Below are positions 48,748-61,159 of a DNA stretch of 64,000 bases, in pieces (the stretch's first letter is position 1; each line of letters begins with the position of its first letter). The notes under the pieces are model-generated. The model did no database searches. It saw nothing but the letters and a program-made list of their open reading frames with translations, and was not told the DNA's origin. The position numbers and the translations under genes are program-made. The stretch lies in the NCBI RefSeq assembly GCF_907164915.1, contig NC_061867.1, positions 22,305,202 through 22,369,201 of the forward strand, given 5' to 3'. This stretch comes from Impatiens glandulifera. Lineage: Eukaryota > Streptophyta > Magnoliopsida > Ericales > Balsaminaceae.

Positions 48748-51591
48748 TTTAACCCTAAGAATTATGTAGCTTAGCACGTGTTGATGGACCCTTGGTAATA
48801 CGGGTCTGGAGTGGCTCGAGGTTCGATGGTTTTAATCTTGGTTTGCGTGTAAGGCATCTTTTAAAAAAAATATTATTTTTAAAAGATTTTGATAGTACCC
48901 GACAACATTTAAAATTAATTATATAAAAATAATTAATTTTATTCAAATTTTAATAATCTAGGGATTTATTATTTTTTTAAGAAATCCGATTTAAATTAAT
49001 TAAACATGATTAATTTAAGAAAATATTATTTATTTAAAGACATGGTTGCCAATTAATTTTAGAAAAAAACAATAAAAAGATGTACGTGTATAAACGTATT
49101 TTCCACCAGAGTTTTATTTGATTCGAAATTTATTTATTTATTTATTTTTTGGTTCGAAGTTTAGTGATACTTAAGAAAGGGATTTCACGCTTCATCCACC
49201 GTACCCGTTTTAAAAACGATCTCTATTTATAAAGTTGACTTTTTGAAAATTGGTTATACAACCTTTGAATTTTAACAAGTTATTCTTCTTGTCTTGTCAT
49301 GCTTCTAGATTTAACGTTATTTAAAATATTGAAACATCAATATTTAAATGCTGGTACCTCTTGCGTATGATAACTAGGGTGAAAATAACTAAAGAATATT
49401 AGTCATTTTTAAAGGAATTAGGGCTTAAAAATAAACACCAAACAAGCCCTTATTCAATTTATTTTTTGGAAATATCCCAAAAATATTTAAAACAAATTTC
49501 CTAATTTTTCGGGATATTTAGAAAATGATTTGGTATCCCAAAATCACATAATAATTTTAGATTTTGAAAAGTGGAACCAAACAAACCTTAGGACTGGATC
49601 TCTAAGACTTGGGTCCGGTATTATCGGTCGGGGTCCAAAGACTCTCGCTCTAGGCTCGAGAGATCTCGGTCTAAGTATTGGAGTCTCTCGGTCGAGGTGC
49701 TAAGGACTCTCGGTCCTTAGCTGAACTTACCGGTCTAGGTGTAAAAACCTATCGTTCCTAGACTAGCCTAAGGCTAGGTTTCTCGGTGTATAAACCTCTC
49801 GGTCTGGGCTAGCCCTAAGCTATATTCCTTGGTCCTAGATTTGGGAGCTCTCGGTCCCGGTTCTGTGATTCTCGGTCCTAAGTTTAGATCTCTCGGTATG
49901 ATTCGACCTAGATGATGATTAATTTTTTCAAAATAGTTTTTAATCAAAATTCGAGTTTTTTATTTTAAGGTTGTTTTAAAGTGAAAGGAACAATCCAATA
50001 ACTTTCTTATACTACATATACTTAATTGGTACCAAAACAAGAACACTAACTGTTCGTTTTGAACAAATCAAGAACTCAAAATTTTCATTAATTTTGAAAT
50101 TTTTGATTTTGATTAAACATGATTGGGATGGATTAAACATTATCCAAATAGTTTCCCAACAATGTTACAATCATGTTGGGAAGTTTTATAGGTTGTGATT
50201 CGATCGAATTAACCCAAGAACAGCAAACCCATTTTTTAGATTTTTGAAATTCAAATTTGGGTTTTTTTTATTTAGATCGTTTGATCGGTTCTATCCTATC
50301 TAGGTAGTTTATAAATCATCTAGGGATGAATTCTCAACTATAAAACACCATAAACAGAAAGCATGCATGCTTATGCAATTTGAAATATATAAATTTTTAA
50401 TCCAAACTATAAATATGAATTAAAGATTGACTATAACCTTACCAAGGATTAGATAATACTCCTTGATCCTTAGGAAAACTTTCTAGATGCACCGATCTAA
50501 ACTTGAAGGCCTTAAACAGAAAATTCGAAAAATTTGAAGTTTTGAAGCTTTAATGGCAGATTTTGATTTTGTTCGATTTGAGGCTTCTATATTGGTAGGT
50601 TGGCTTCGAAATGACTTCAGGGGAGGTATTTATACTGTCCCAAGGTCGGTTGAAGCTTCTAGTGGCTTGAATCAGCCAAAACCCATTAATAACATTTTCG
50701 CTATTCTTTGGTCAGGTGGCCGGAGTTGGGTGATTCATCCCTATTTTTGTAGGGGAGAATAATAACCATCCTATGGTGATCATTCTAGGCTTTGAATTAG
50801 ACGTTTTTGTTGACTAACAGTAGAGTTCCAAGTTGAGAAGATCATCGACGGATCTTCATGTCTATCTATTCGGCGGTCGCGATGAAAACGAAGGTGGCGC
50901 GCTTTCCAGCGTTCCTTTGGCGCTCCGTTGGCGTTCCATCAAATGTTGGTGTTCCATTAGTGTCCTGGCTAACAGGGCGTTAGTCGTTCCGTTGCGGCCC
51001 GGGCGCCTGTTGCTTTGGCTACAACTGGCTATGCGGCCTTCTCCTATGCGCGGGATGAAAATCTAACGTTGATCCGATAGTCCTGGCGTGTATTACAGCC
51101 GATTCTCTTAGTTTCGGCCACACAGCATCATGATTTTATTTTTATTTTAAAACCTTAAAGGTTTGTTTGAAATTGATTTTTCTTTTTCTCTTTAACTTTA
51201 ATTTTGATCTTTTCAAATACACAAAATATTAAACTAAATATGACAAATATTTTATAAAGTTCTTTTTTATATAGTTTTAGGATTTAAATAAATAATTCTC
51301 TATAAATGAAATAGATACAACAAATCATTTAAATTATTTACTTGTGTCCTTTAATTTTTCTAAAATTATTTTGAAACATTATGACTACATCATTTATCCC
51401 AAATAATTTTATTTTTTTATTTTGGCCTTTACTCTTAATTAATTTGATTAATTAGCACAATAACTAATGATAATTAATTGTTTTAATAAATTTTTAGCCA
51501 TGGGGTTAATTATTTTAATCTTATTTATTTAAAATAATTAAAAATATTTTTTTAATATTACAAATTGGAGTATAGATTTTTAGTGTTTACA
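48748..51591. mobile_element. 2.84-kb insertion splitting repeat copy B
   Basis: Defined by comparison with uninterrupted copy A. GTCA occurs at both junctions (48743 and 51592) and may be the target duplication. Base composition is higher in GC than the host DNA. Inside, 49590-49920 repeats CTCTCGGTC/CTCGGTCCTAG about a dozen times, and 50860-51080 is GC-rich (GCGTTCC and GGCGCTCC repeats). The 69- and 77-codon frames at 50553 and 50833 match no family I know. It could be a long solo LTR of a Ty3/gypsy element, but I cannot show that. Confidence 0.6.
49590..49920. repeat. Degenerate short repeats around CTCTCGGTC
   Basis: About twelve irregularly spaced copies of CTCGGTC/TCTCGGT separated by 15-40 bp, several inside GGTCCTAG or CTCGAGAGATCTCGGTC. 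Not a strict tandem array. Confidence 0.7.
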
Positions 51592-52511
51592 GTCACATTC
51601 ATTTTTAACCAAAGTATGATCAAATTTTCATATCATTATTATAAAATTTGTTATAAGTCATGCAAAGACTTCGTAAACTTTCTTTTTCATCTATTTCATA
51701 AAATTATTTTGAAGACATTGGCTATTCAAATTTTCATAAAAAAAAATTCAAAGAAATGACATGTTTCTTGATTTCAAACTCCTCAAATTTGAAATATCGA
51801 TTTGAGAAATAACTCAGCAAATATAAACAAGATATTTTGTTGTTATTTTATTTCTTTTTTTAATGTTACACAACTTTATATTTTTTAGAGAACATATTTT
51901 TCTAACAATAAATTATTTTTTTATTTATCAAAATATACAAAATAATTTTTGAGTTAATATCAATAAAAAGAATTTACTCCAACATTCTTGTCGATATCCT
52001 TTTAAATCACACATATGTGTGAATTAAATCAATGATTTTCTAATCAAGGGATTGTAATTTTTTTATATTTATTATTCAATAAATAAGATAACTACTACTG
52101 TGAATATTTAAATTTATAAATCATTCATGCATAATTTATATTCAAGGGATAAGAATGATTATTCATTTAAATCATTCTTTACATAACCTCTACATAAGAA
52201 ATTAAAATATTTATTTCAACACTTAATTTCTATAAAAAAATTTAGAATATTTAATCAAATAAATATTCATCATATCACATGATTTCTACAAAGTAAATCA
52301 TAATGTTTCAAATATCTTTAATCGAAGCCGTTTAAACATTTATTTCTAGTTGCACATTTGTATCTCAAAATATCAGCATATTTGCAACATCATTTCTCAA
52401 ATCAAACAAAACTTTTTTCTTATAATTATTTGATTTCAAAAACATCAAAATTAAGTAATTAATTATGATGGAATTAAACAATATATATCAAATATAATAT
52501 ATAAGACCAAA

Positions 52512-52548
<37 letters not shown>

Positions 52549-54945
52549 TAGCCACAAACACTATATTGACTAATATGAATTTTCTTATACTCTTTATTTT
52601 TAACTTAATTACCTCCAACAATAAATATATACACGACAAGAACAACTATATCCACATATATAGTCAATAACTTAGAAACATAATCGAATAAATAATATGT
52701 CATACATTATTTAACATATATATATATATATATATATATATTTTCATATATTATTAAAAATACTTTTATAAAATACATAATAATTAATCATAATATTAAT
52801 TATTACAATTAATTAGAATATTGACAATTTATCCATAATCAAATATAAAACTAACTAATTATTATGAATAATTATTTATGTCATCAATTATTTGTTCTTA
52901 ATTAATTAAATGACCTTTAACTTTCTATAAAAAAATATTTCTCAACCAAAAGATACATAATTTTGTGACAAATTTCAAAATTATCTATTAAAATAAAATA
53001 GGTATACAATAGATTTGTATTCATATATGTATAGAAAATGCTAGATAATCATACTCATTATGAATAAACATGAATCATCATATTATTAGCTAATATGCAT
53101 GATATATATAAATGAACACTTAGAAACATAATCTAATAAAATATAACTACAAATGTATTGCATGGTCTTAATTGAAGCATTTACATTCCAATGTTTTGAA
53201 CAATAATCGATGTGCAACGACTATGCAAGCTCAAAATAAATCTAGATAGATTATTCTCACCGCGATAACTCTTACAAAGACAAATTCAACTAACATAGTT
53301 GTGTCTCTTTAAATACATGATGAGAATAAGTTCTAACACAAATATTTTTTTTATAATATCTTTATACAAATGGTCTTCATACTTTGTCATCTAATCATTA
53401 ATCACATAATTTATATAGAAGAAATTAAAATACTTCAAAATATTAATGACAACATCATTTTGACAAATTAATTTTTTACATAAGAAATCGTTAGGATCCC
53501 CAATTCGTTTCATAATTTCTACATAAGAAATTATAATGATTTTAATAATAATGATTAATGTCATTTTGACAAATCAGATTTCTAAATAAGAAATCGTTAT
53601 CGAACCCTCATTCATTCATCTCATAATTGCTACAAAAGAAATTATAATAGTTTCACATCAATGACTAAAGTCATTTTAAGGATTCTGATTTTTATTAAAA
53701 AATTATTGACTACCCCATTCATCTCTAATATCAATGACTAAAATCATTTTGAGTCCGATTTCTATAAATAAATTATTGACTACCCATTCATCTCATAATT
53801 TCTTTCACGAGATATTAAAATGGTTCCAATATGACTAAATCTATTTTATCACGTCATATTTCTACAAAAGAAATTATTTAATGAACAAGATTCCAATAGG
53901 AGACCTGCCTTCCGCCACACACCCTTGCATCCAAACTTTAAATCAATATGCCAATAGGCCCTTTCATTGTTCTATCACTGTTTATGATATTCTGTCTTCT
54001 TTTTAGAGAAAACGTATTCTTCATATTTTCTTTTTTAACTCAACTCTTTTTTTAAACATACAAAACAAGGATTTTTTACGGCATAAGCTACAAAATAGCA
54101 AAGCACGCGAAATTGAGACTGTTTTAATATTGTTAGATATCTTGTCTTTAAGTTACACAAAATATATATATATACATATGATGTTACAAATAAAATAATT
54201 AAATACAATATATATGAAGAACAATATCACTGAATAAATGGTTGATTCGAGACATGAGCTTAGCACATTTCTTTAAAACATTTTCATCGTCTCATGTTTG
54301 TGTTGGAGCTTATCGTAGATAGAAGTCTCCCTGGGTACAAGGAATCTAGTACTGATTCTGCAATAGAATCACTACACATCGAACTTGACCAACTTACCTG
54401 AACTATCACCGAGTTTCAACGAAAAATGTCGAGCAAAAAACGCGAAGATCACACACAAAATAAGGGGTGAAAGGATAAGATAATATGTTTTTTTGAGATT
54501 AGAGATGAAGGGTTTTATATTGTTAAAGAGATAAACTTTCATAAAAATAAAATCATCTATGAATCTTTGATCCAACGGCTGACATTGATTGTATCTTCAT
54601 TGCCCTTTGCATTTTCTCTTCATTAGAAAGGACATGTTACATGATTTTTTTAATTATTAATAAATTGATAGCAATAATCTCTTGAAGGTTACAATGACAA
54701 TTAACAAAATAAAATTTATTTAATTTGATAATTGTTCTTCAAACCATTAAATGTTAATTACATAATTAATAAATTTAAATTAATTAATTCAAATTATACA
54801 TTTTGATCAAATTCTATCCTTTAATTCACGTTTTAATTTTGTGTGAATTTTATTTGAATTTCATTTGATTTTATCTACCTAAATTCTTATTTTCATTCAT
54901 TAATAAAATTTATGAATTAGTTTAAAATTCTCACAAGAATAACCC
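51592..54945 (-). repeat. Dispersed repeat, copy B, second part
   Basis: Parallel to 36860-38912 (AGTATGATCAAATTTTCATA, ATGTTTCTTGATTTCAAA, TTTCATCGTCTCATG, CACCGAGTTTCAACG), ending near AGTTTAAAATTCTCACAA. It is longer than copy A because of extra AT-rich sequence at about 52450-53880. That sequence includes TA microsatellites (52517-52547, 52712-52741) and a diverged array of roughly 110-bp units (53440-53830) built on TCATAATTTCTACATAAGAA. No coding sequence. Confidence 0.7.
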
Positions 54946-55400
54946 TCTCAATTAATCTTTAATACTAATTCTCATATTATTTCATAGTAGGTATAATTCG
55001 ATTATCTAAAATCCTAGATCACAATCTAACCAAACAAAAAAGAAATAAAACAATAGAAGGAGGGCTTGAACCTCCGATTTTGGGATAGGCTATCAACACC
55101 AAATAGCATTGCATTCTTAATGAGAATCGAGTTATAGTAATGTTGAAAATAGATAAAATAACCCTCTCTATTAATCGCCAATTCTAATTCTCATATCATT
55201 TCATAGTAGATATAATTTGATGATCTAAAATACTAGATCACAATTTAACAAAACAAAAAAGAAGTAAAATGCCAGAAGGAGGACTTGAACCTATATCCCA
55301 TATCACAATCTAACGAAACAAAAAAGAAGTAAACTGCTAGAAGGAAGGCTTGAACCTCTTACCTTGGGATATGATATCAAGACCCCACTATCATATTCGT
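54946..55400 (-). repeat. Repeats carrying tRNA-Asn 3' ends
   Basis: Three relics of the tRNA T-arm and acceptor 3' strand: 55053-55078 (TAGAAGGAGGGCTTGAACCT), 55271-55292 and 55336-55360. Each is preceded on the plus strand by the same trailer (CTAGATCACAATCTAACNAA, CAAAAAAGAA). They resemble the tRNA 3' half plus trailer at 57420-57495, so they are decayed copies of that unit. None has a 5' half. Confidence 0.75.
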
Positions 55401-55859
55401 CACCTTCAAATATCATTGCATTCTTTCAATCACTCTTATCTCTTCTTCTTTAATTTTTCTTCTTCTTCAATCACTTTTATCTTTTCTTTTTTAATTTTTA
55501 TCTCTATTTATTCAGTTTTAACATTTTCTTTTACTCTTCATATCTTCTTTTTCATCCTCTTTCTTCAGTCTTCATATTTCATTAATTCACAAAAACCTAC
55601 AGGTAATTAAAATTTATTTTAACTTCTTTTATATTTATTGTTTTTTCTTTTAAATAATTTAGATTTCTTTTAATTGTAAGTAAATCTAGCGACAAAGAAA
55701 AGAAGGAAACAACTATTTTGTTGGTTAACATCGGTAAGTGAGTCTTCTTCATATTTTTATTTATGCTTTCTTCACGTATTAGGATTGAATAAATATAAAA
55801 AAATACTGATTTTCAATTTTAAAATATGATTGATTGATGATAAAAAAAAAAGTCGACAA
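55401..55859. other. Pyrimidine-rich, gene-free stretch
   Basis: CTTCTTCTT-rich DNA to about 55600, then AT-rich DNA. The 86-codon frame at 55350-55610 is low complexity. Confidence 0.4.
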
Positions 55860-56395
55860 ACAATATTAGAGATATATTAATTAATATATATTATATATAA
55901 TATTGAAAAAGATAAAAAAAAAAAAAGGTTAATATATTATATATATAATAAAAGTATATTATAAATAATAATCAAAGAGATAAATAAATGTTAATATATT
56001 ATATATAAGAAAAATAAATATTAGGGATATAATAACTAATATATTATATATAATATTAAAAGAGATAAAAAACATTAATATAGTATATATAATAAAAGTA
56101 AATATTAGGAAGTTAACAATGAATATATTATATATAATATTAAAAGAGATAAAACACATGTTAATATATTATATATAATAAAAGTATATATTATATATAA
56201 CATTGAAAAATATAAAAAAAAATGTTAATTCATTATATATAATAAAATAAATATTAGGGATATAATAATTAGTATAATATATATAATATTGAAAAAGATA
56301 AAAAAAAAATGTTAATATATTATATATAATAAAAGTATACTATATATAATGTTGAAAAAGATATAAAAAAAAGGTTAATATATTATGTATAACTA
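55860..56395. repeat. AT-rich satellite-like array
   Basis: Interspersed modules: TTAATATATTATATATAATA, AAAGTATA, AAATATTAGGGATATAATAA and ATTGAAAAAGATAAAAAAAA, each present four to eight times in a loosely periodic order of roughly 70-100 bp. Confidence 0.7.
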
Positions 56396-56396
56396 G

Positions 56397-57025
56397 TATG
56401 TAGTTTGTGTATTTGCACAAGTAATGATATAACCGAGAAAAAATAAATTATAGTTAAAATGTGATAGTATTTTTAATATACTCTCACAAATATATATATA
56501 AATTAACCATAACTCTCGACACGACAATCCGGATACTTTGAAAATTAAGCATTATTATATATATATATATTTATAGAGCAAATTACACATTAATGTGTTT
56601 CCCCAACCCAAATTAGTGCATTTGGTGAGTTGTTTTTAGGGAGAGAAAGCATGGTTGACAAACCACTTTGAATTATCCCTTGTTCTTACGTTTGAGTGTT
56701 TGCTCTTCGTTATGCACGAGTAATATATAACCGAGAAAAAATAAATTACAATTAAAATGTGATAGCATTTTTAATTTACTCTCACATATATATCCAAATT
56801 AACCATAACTCTCGACACGACAATCCGAATAATTTAAAAATTAAGCATTATTATTATATATATATATATAAATTTATAGAGCAAATTACTCATTAATGTG
56901 TTTCCCCCATCCAAATTAGTGCATTTGGCGAGTTGTTTTTAGGGAGGGAAAACATGGTTGACAAACCAATTTGAATTATCCCTTGCTCTTACGTTTGAGT
57001 GTTTGCTCGTCGTTTAGGTCGGTGA
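56397..57025. repeat. Direct duplication, unit about 310 bp
   Basis: Two copies start with ATATAACCGAGAAAAAATAA at about 56416 and 56728. Each runs through ACCATAACTCTCGACACGAC, a TA run, GCAAATTAC and TTGTTTTTAGGGAG to TTACGTTTGAGTGTTTGCTC. The block AACTCTCGACACGACAATCC is also the 3' part of the SINE-like units at 19.2-21.0 kb. Confidence 0.85.
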
Positions 57026-57203
57026 GTCAAATTTCTGCTCATTGCAATTACCTTTGGGGTCTTTCACACCTAGATAGTACTAGGACCCTTGTGTCCCAGC
57101 CATTTCTCAGATAAAGTTGCTCGCTCGAAGCCCTCTTGAGCCATGCAACGAGACATGAACATTCACCATACTGAGGTTCTCGGTCCATAAGTTCCATCTT
57201 TAT
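57026..57203. other. Unclassified moderately GC-rich segment
   Basis: TTTCACACCTAGATAGTACT and TGCTCGCTCGAAGCCCTC look non-random, but I cannot assign them to any RNA or protein. Confidence 0.3.
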
Positions 57204-57453
57204 TAATCGTCAATGCTAATTTTTATATCTGTTCATAGTAGATAAAATTCTAGTCAATGCTAATTTTTATATCTGTTCATAGTAGATAAATTCTAGATCA
57301 TAATCTAACGAAACAAAAAAGGTTATTAATCGTCAATGCTAATTTTTATATCTGTTCATAGTAGATAAAATTCTAGTCAATGCTAATTTTTATATCTGTT
57401 CATAGTAGATAAAATTCTAGATCATAATCTAACGAAACAAAAAAGGAGTAAAT

Positions 57454-57495
57454 CGCTAGAAGGAGGGCTTGAACCTCCGACCTTGTGGTTAACAG
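57454..57495 (-). pseudogene. tRNA-Asn 3' half
   Basis: Identical to the intact gene from the discriminator base through the T arm and variable loop to the anticodon-arm sequence AACAG, where it stops and the sequence becomes a palindrome (57491-57518). It lacks box A and the 5' acceptor strand and cannot give a tRNA. Confidence 0.92.
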
Positions 57496-57680
57496 ATATA
57501 AAAATTTTTATATCTGTTCATAGTAGATAAAATTCTAGATCATAATCTAACGAAACAAAAAAGGTTATTAATCGTCAATGCTAATTTTTATATCTGTTCA
57601 TAGTAGATAAAATTCTAGTCAATGCTAATTTTTATATCTGTTCATAGTAGATAAAATTCTAGATCATAATCTAACGAAAC

Positions 57681-57686
57681 AAAAAA
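57681..57686 (-). terminator. Pol III terminator of tRNA-Asn
   Basis: T6 on the minus strand, 9 nt after the tRNA 3' end; a run of four or more T stops RNA polymerase III. Confidence 0.8.
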
Positions 57687-57695
57687 GGAGTAAAT

Positions 57696-57719
57696 CGCTA
57701 GAAGGAGGGCTTGAACCTC

Positions 57720-57752
<33 letters not shown>

Positions 57753-57769
57753 AACTGAGCTATTCCAGC
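57696..57769 (-). tRNA. tRNA-Asn(GTT): tRNA-Asn (anticodon GTT)
   Basis: The 74-nt minus-strand gene folds into a full cloverleaf. The acceptor GCTGGAA pairs with TTCTAGC (one G-U). The D arm AGCTCAGTTGGTTAGAGC contains box A. The anticodon arm GTGGCTGTTAACCAC has anticodon GTT, and the T arm GGAGGTTCAAGCCCTCC contains box B. No intron and no encoded CCA, as expected for a plant nuclear tRNA. It decodes AAC and AAT. The sequence looks like the ordinary plant cytosolic tRNA-Asn, so the gene should be functional. Confidence 0.97.
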
Positions 57770-58915
57770 TTTTGCTTGTTATTTTAAAATTGAAAATCAT
57801 TAAATTGATATTTGATTAATTAAATAACTTTGAATTTGTTTGGTGTCTTAGACTCGTCTTAAACAATTGAAAAAGTCAATAAAATAATAGTAAATTTGTT
57901 ACGATAAATAGAGAATCAACATGAGTGAAGACCAAATATTTTGTTAAATATATTGTATATATATGAAGAAACCTTTGAAATTACTTTTTCTAAAACCAAA
58001 TTCAAATATTTTTTAATTAGTTTCTAAAGTCAAAATCACTATATTAACAAGAACACAAAATTCACATAAAAGAAATCAATACATGTTATATCCTAGTTAT
58101 AATATAAACTACGGGTAAATACTCAAATCTCATGTTATATTGTTCTTAGAATCCAAGAGAGAATACTACTGCATGTGAATCTGCTCTTAAGTAAGCTATC
58201 GGTAATATGTGAGATGAGTAGAAGGATGAATCTTTATAACATGATGTGTATGTCAAAAATACCACAAAATGTAAGAATATATCATATTTTGAATACTAAC
58301 TAAATACTATTTATTGTCACATATTTGAATGTACCAACATTTATATGATAAAACTTTGGAAATGTTCTATTCAATTAAGTTAGGCTGTGTTAAGTTTATA
58401 TATTAAAAAGATCTTAATAAAATAACATCTCCATTGTTTCATTTTCTGAACATGTTTATTTCCAAGATCCTAAGAAATCCATCTCGCATTAAATATTATG
58501 AGCTTGAAATCCTTAGTCGAGACTGATAAATAACGCGAAAATATCTTCCAAAGAATAATTAATCATCTACATATATTATCAAAATAGTAAGAAACATGTT
58601 CAAATAATATGAGAATAATTGTAGGAGAATCTTCATGTAAAAGATTAAATCAAATAACTCATTATTAAAATATAAAAACAAAAATTCATATCCGATAATC
58701 TTGTTTCATTTGTATCTAAAAAGGGATGGATAAAAACTCGAGAAAATATTACCAATACAGTCGGATGGTGTGAACAATAACCGATCAATTGAAGATTGAG
58801 AGTATTATTCGAATCACAAAACCTAAGATGAAAATTTTAATTCGGATAAATAAAATTCCGCATAGAACAAAACATAACATTAGGTCCAAGAAATAATGTC
58901 TATTTAACTTTTTGA
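57770..58915. other. tRNA upstream flank and gene-free AT-rich DNA
   Basis: 57775-58050 is the uninterrupted paralogue of the LINE-split region at 39855-39915 and 41690-41870. No gene is visible further right. Confidence 0.5.

Positions 58916-58967
<52 letters not shown>
58916..58967. repeat. TA dinucleotide microsatellite
   Basis: About 24 uninterrupted TA units. Confidence 0.95.
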
Positions 58968-58969
<2 letters not shown>

Positions 58970-59550
58970 AAAATCTTGTAACTAAAGAAAATGACAATAA
59001 AAATTAAACAGCAATATTAATTTATTTTGATACTTGTATATAATTAAAAACATAAGCAATTACAAGCCTAACCAATAATAAAAAATAAATGTTAGAAATA
59101 TAGATGAATGGTCCAAACTTATTAAAAATGACCAAATGATAAAAGTTGTGTCTAAATATATTAGTACAACTAGTAAAATACCTACGTTGTTGTACTGGAA
59201 AAAATATAAATGGAATTTTTATATGATATTTAATTCAATATATTTATATATAATGAAAGAAAATATTTATATAAAATTAATAATAAAATAATATATATTT
59301 ATATTAAAAGAAAATATATATACATATGAACTTACACTATTTTAATTTTTTATAAACGAATTTATATGAACTAAATATTCTTATATAAATATAAACATAA
59401 ACTTACACTATTTTAATTTCTTTATTAATTTTATAAGTTTTGTTCTTTTTAATGTTAAAGAATGAAATTTTTTAATGTAAATTTAGTGGTGTTCTGCAAA
59501 ATGTGTTCATAATAATCATTAAGAGATACTAAATTGTTGGAATAAGCTAA
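58968..59550. other. Gene-free AT-rich DNA
   Basis: 58980-59110 is the paralogue of 31100-31285; nothing else supported. Confidence 0.4.
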
Positions 59551-59554
59551 ATTT

Positions 59555-61007
59555 AACCTCTTCAACAAAAACGGTATAACCCTCCTTTACACCAAGTTTA
59601 GACAAAGACTTATATACCCACCTGCTTCTTAGATGTGCTGAAATCTTCTTTTTAAATCTATGTAATTGTAATAAAAAGTGATCAGTTATGTTTACATGTT
59701 GTGTAGATGAAAGTTAAGATTTTAATTCCATTTAGGCCATCTGGTCCAGATCGTCCATTAGAGTTCCATGTCATCTTCATCTCTAAAATGTGTTTTCATA
59801 ACTCAATCATTAAGAAGATACAAAATCGTTGGAAGAAGAAAAACCTAAATTTAACCTCTCCAACAAAAACGGTGTCACCTCCTTTACACCAAAATTTAGA
59901 CAGAGACTTATATACTCCACGTACTTCCAATACGTGTTGAAATCTGATACAACTAAAATCATTTCATAACACGCTATTTACAATTAACTACATTATAACT
60001 GTCACTTTATTCTCGTCACTATATTTAACCCTAATACCTTTCTCTTTTGTATCAAAATCTTCTTTTTAAATCTATGCAACTGTAATGAAAAATGGTCAGT
60101 TATACAATTATCAATTCAAGTTTAGTAATGAAAAGAGAATCCAACATAAAAAATAAAGGGTTTATGTTTTGTATCATCATCACAACCAAAAATATGTTTA
60201 TAGGTTCATTCATAAACACTTTTGCATTATACTTATGAAAAAACGTTAATAAATGTATGGATATAAAAAGATGTATTTGGCTGAGATACAATGAAAATAG
60301 AAACCTCCCACTCTGAAAGAGAGTAATATTTGAAAACAAATTTGTATCTAAACATTAATATGATACTTCAAATATTCTAGAGACATTAAGATTTCTTTTA
60401 AAAAAATGTAAGACCTTGATTTATATTGTTTCTCTTTGAGCCAATATGAGTTTAAAAGCTGCATATATCACTTTTAGGGTACCATTTCCCATTACAACAC
60501 TCATACAAAAACATTTAATACCATGTCCTTCAAAATTTCTTTGAATGATACCCATTTTTTATGTACTTCTAGATGATCCATTTTGTTATAAACTACCAAA
60601 CATGTTTCTGAATCTAAGTAACTGAAATGAAAAGTTGTCAGTTATAAAATTATCAATTCATGTTTAGTAATGAAAAGAGAATCTAACATAAAAAAAATAA
60701 AGAGTTTATGCTTTGTATCATCATCACAAACAAAAATATGTTTATAGGTTCATTCATAAACACGTGTGCAATATACTTCTGAAAAACTGCTAATAAATTT
60801 ATAGATACAAAAAGATGTTCCTAGTTGAGATACAATGAATATTGAGACATCGCACTCTAAAAGAGAGCAATATTTGGAAACAATTTTGTACCTAAACATT
60901 AATATAATATTTTAAATATTCTAGAGATATTAAGATTTCTTTTAAATAAAGGGTAAGAACTTTATTTATACTGTCTTCTCTTTGAGCTAGTATGAGTTCA
61001 TAAGCTT
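59555..61007. repeat. Diverged local duplications
   Basis: A 100-bp block (CTCCTTTACACCAA, AGACTTATATAC) occurs at about 59560 and 59855. A roughly 390-bp block occurs at about 60065-60455 and 60612-60998 (TCATCATCACAA, AAAATATGTTTATAGGTTCA, AGATACAATGAA, TAAACATTAATAT). The second copy is interrupted at 61007 by the MULE: copy 1 continues GAGTTTAAAAGCTGCATAT where copy 2 reads GAGTTCATAAGCTT and then the element. Confidence 0.85.
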
Positions 61008-61159
61008 GGGAAATTTGATGAAATGGCCCCCATAACAGGGGAAATTCCAAAAAGGGCCCCCGCCTACTAAAGTTGGCAAAAAGGGCCCTTTTGCCCTGCG
61101 AAATGTCGGAAATACCCCTTCGGCGCCATTTCTTACGCTCAAAGACGCGAATTATCAAT

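Larger units (their letters stand above)
57204..57737 (-). repeat. 242-bp tandem duplication of a tRNA-Asn 3' half with trailer
   Basis: 57288-57495 is identical by eye to 57530-57737 (offset 242). Each copy holds two smaller repeats (CAATGCTAATTTTTATATCT, GTTCATAGTAGATAAA), the trailer with the T6 stop, and the tRNA from its 3' end to the anticodon loop. Only the right copy continues into a full tRNA. Confidence 0.92.

Noticed and set aside
50553..51066. Two open frames in the GC-rich part of the 48.7-51.6 kb insertion
   Set aside because: No domain is recognisable, and the longer GC-rich one is built on short repeats.
52463..52645. Tyr/Ile-rich frames over TA microsatellites (also 58785-58997 and 19625-19858)
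   Set aside because: Translations of (TA)n only.
57056..57180. Possible rRNA or organellar fragment
   Set aside because: Looks non-random but I could not match it to any rRNA helix or organellar gene.
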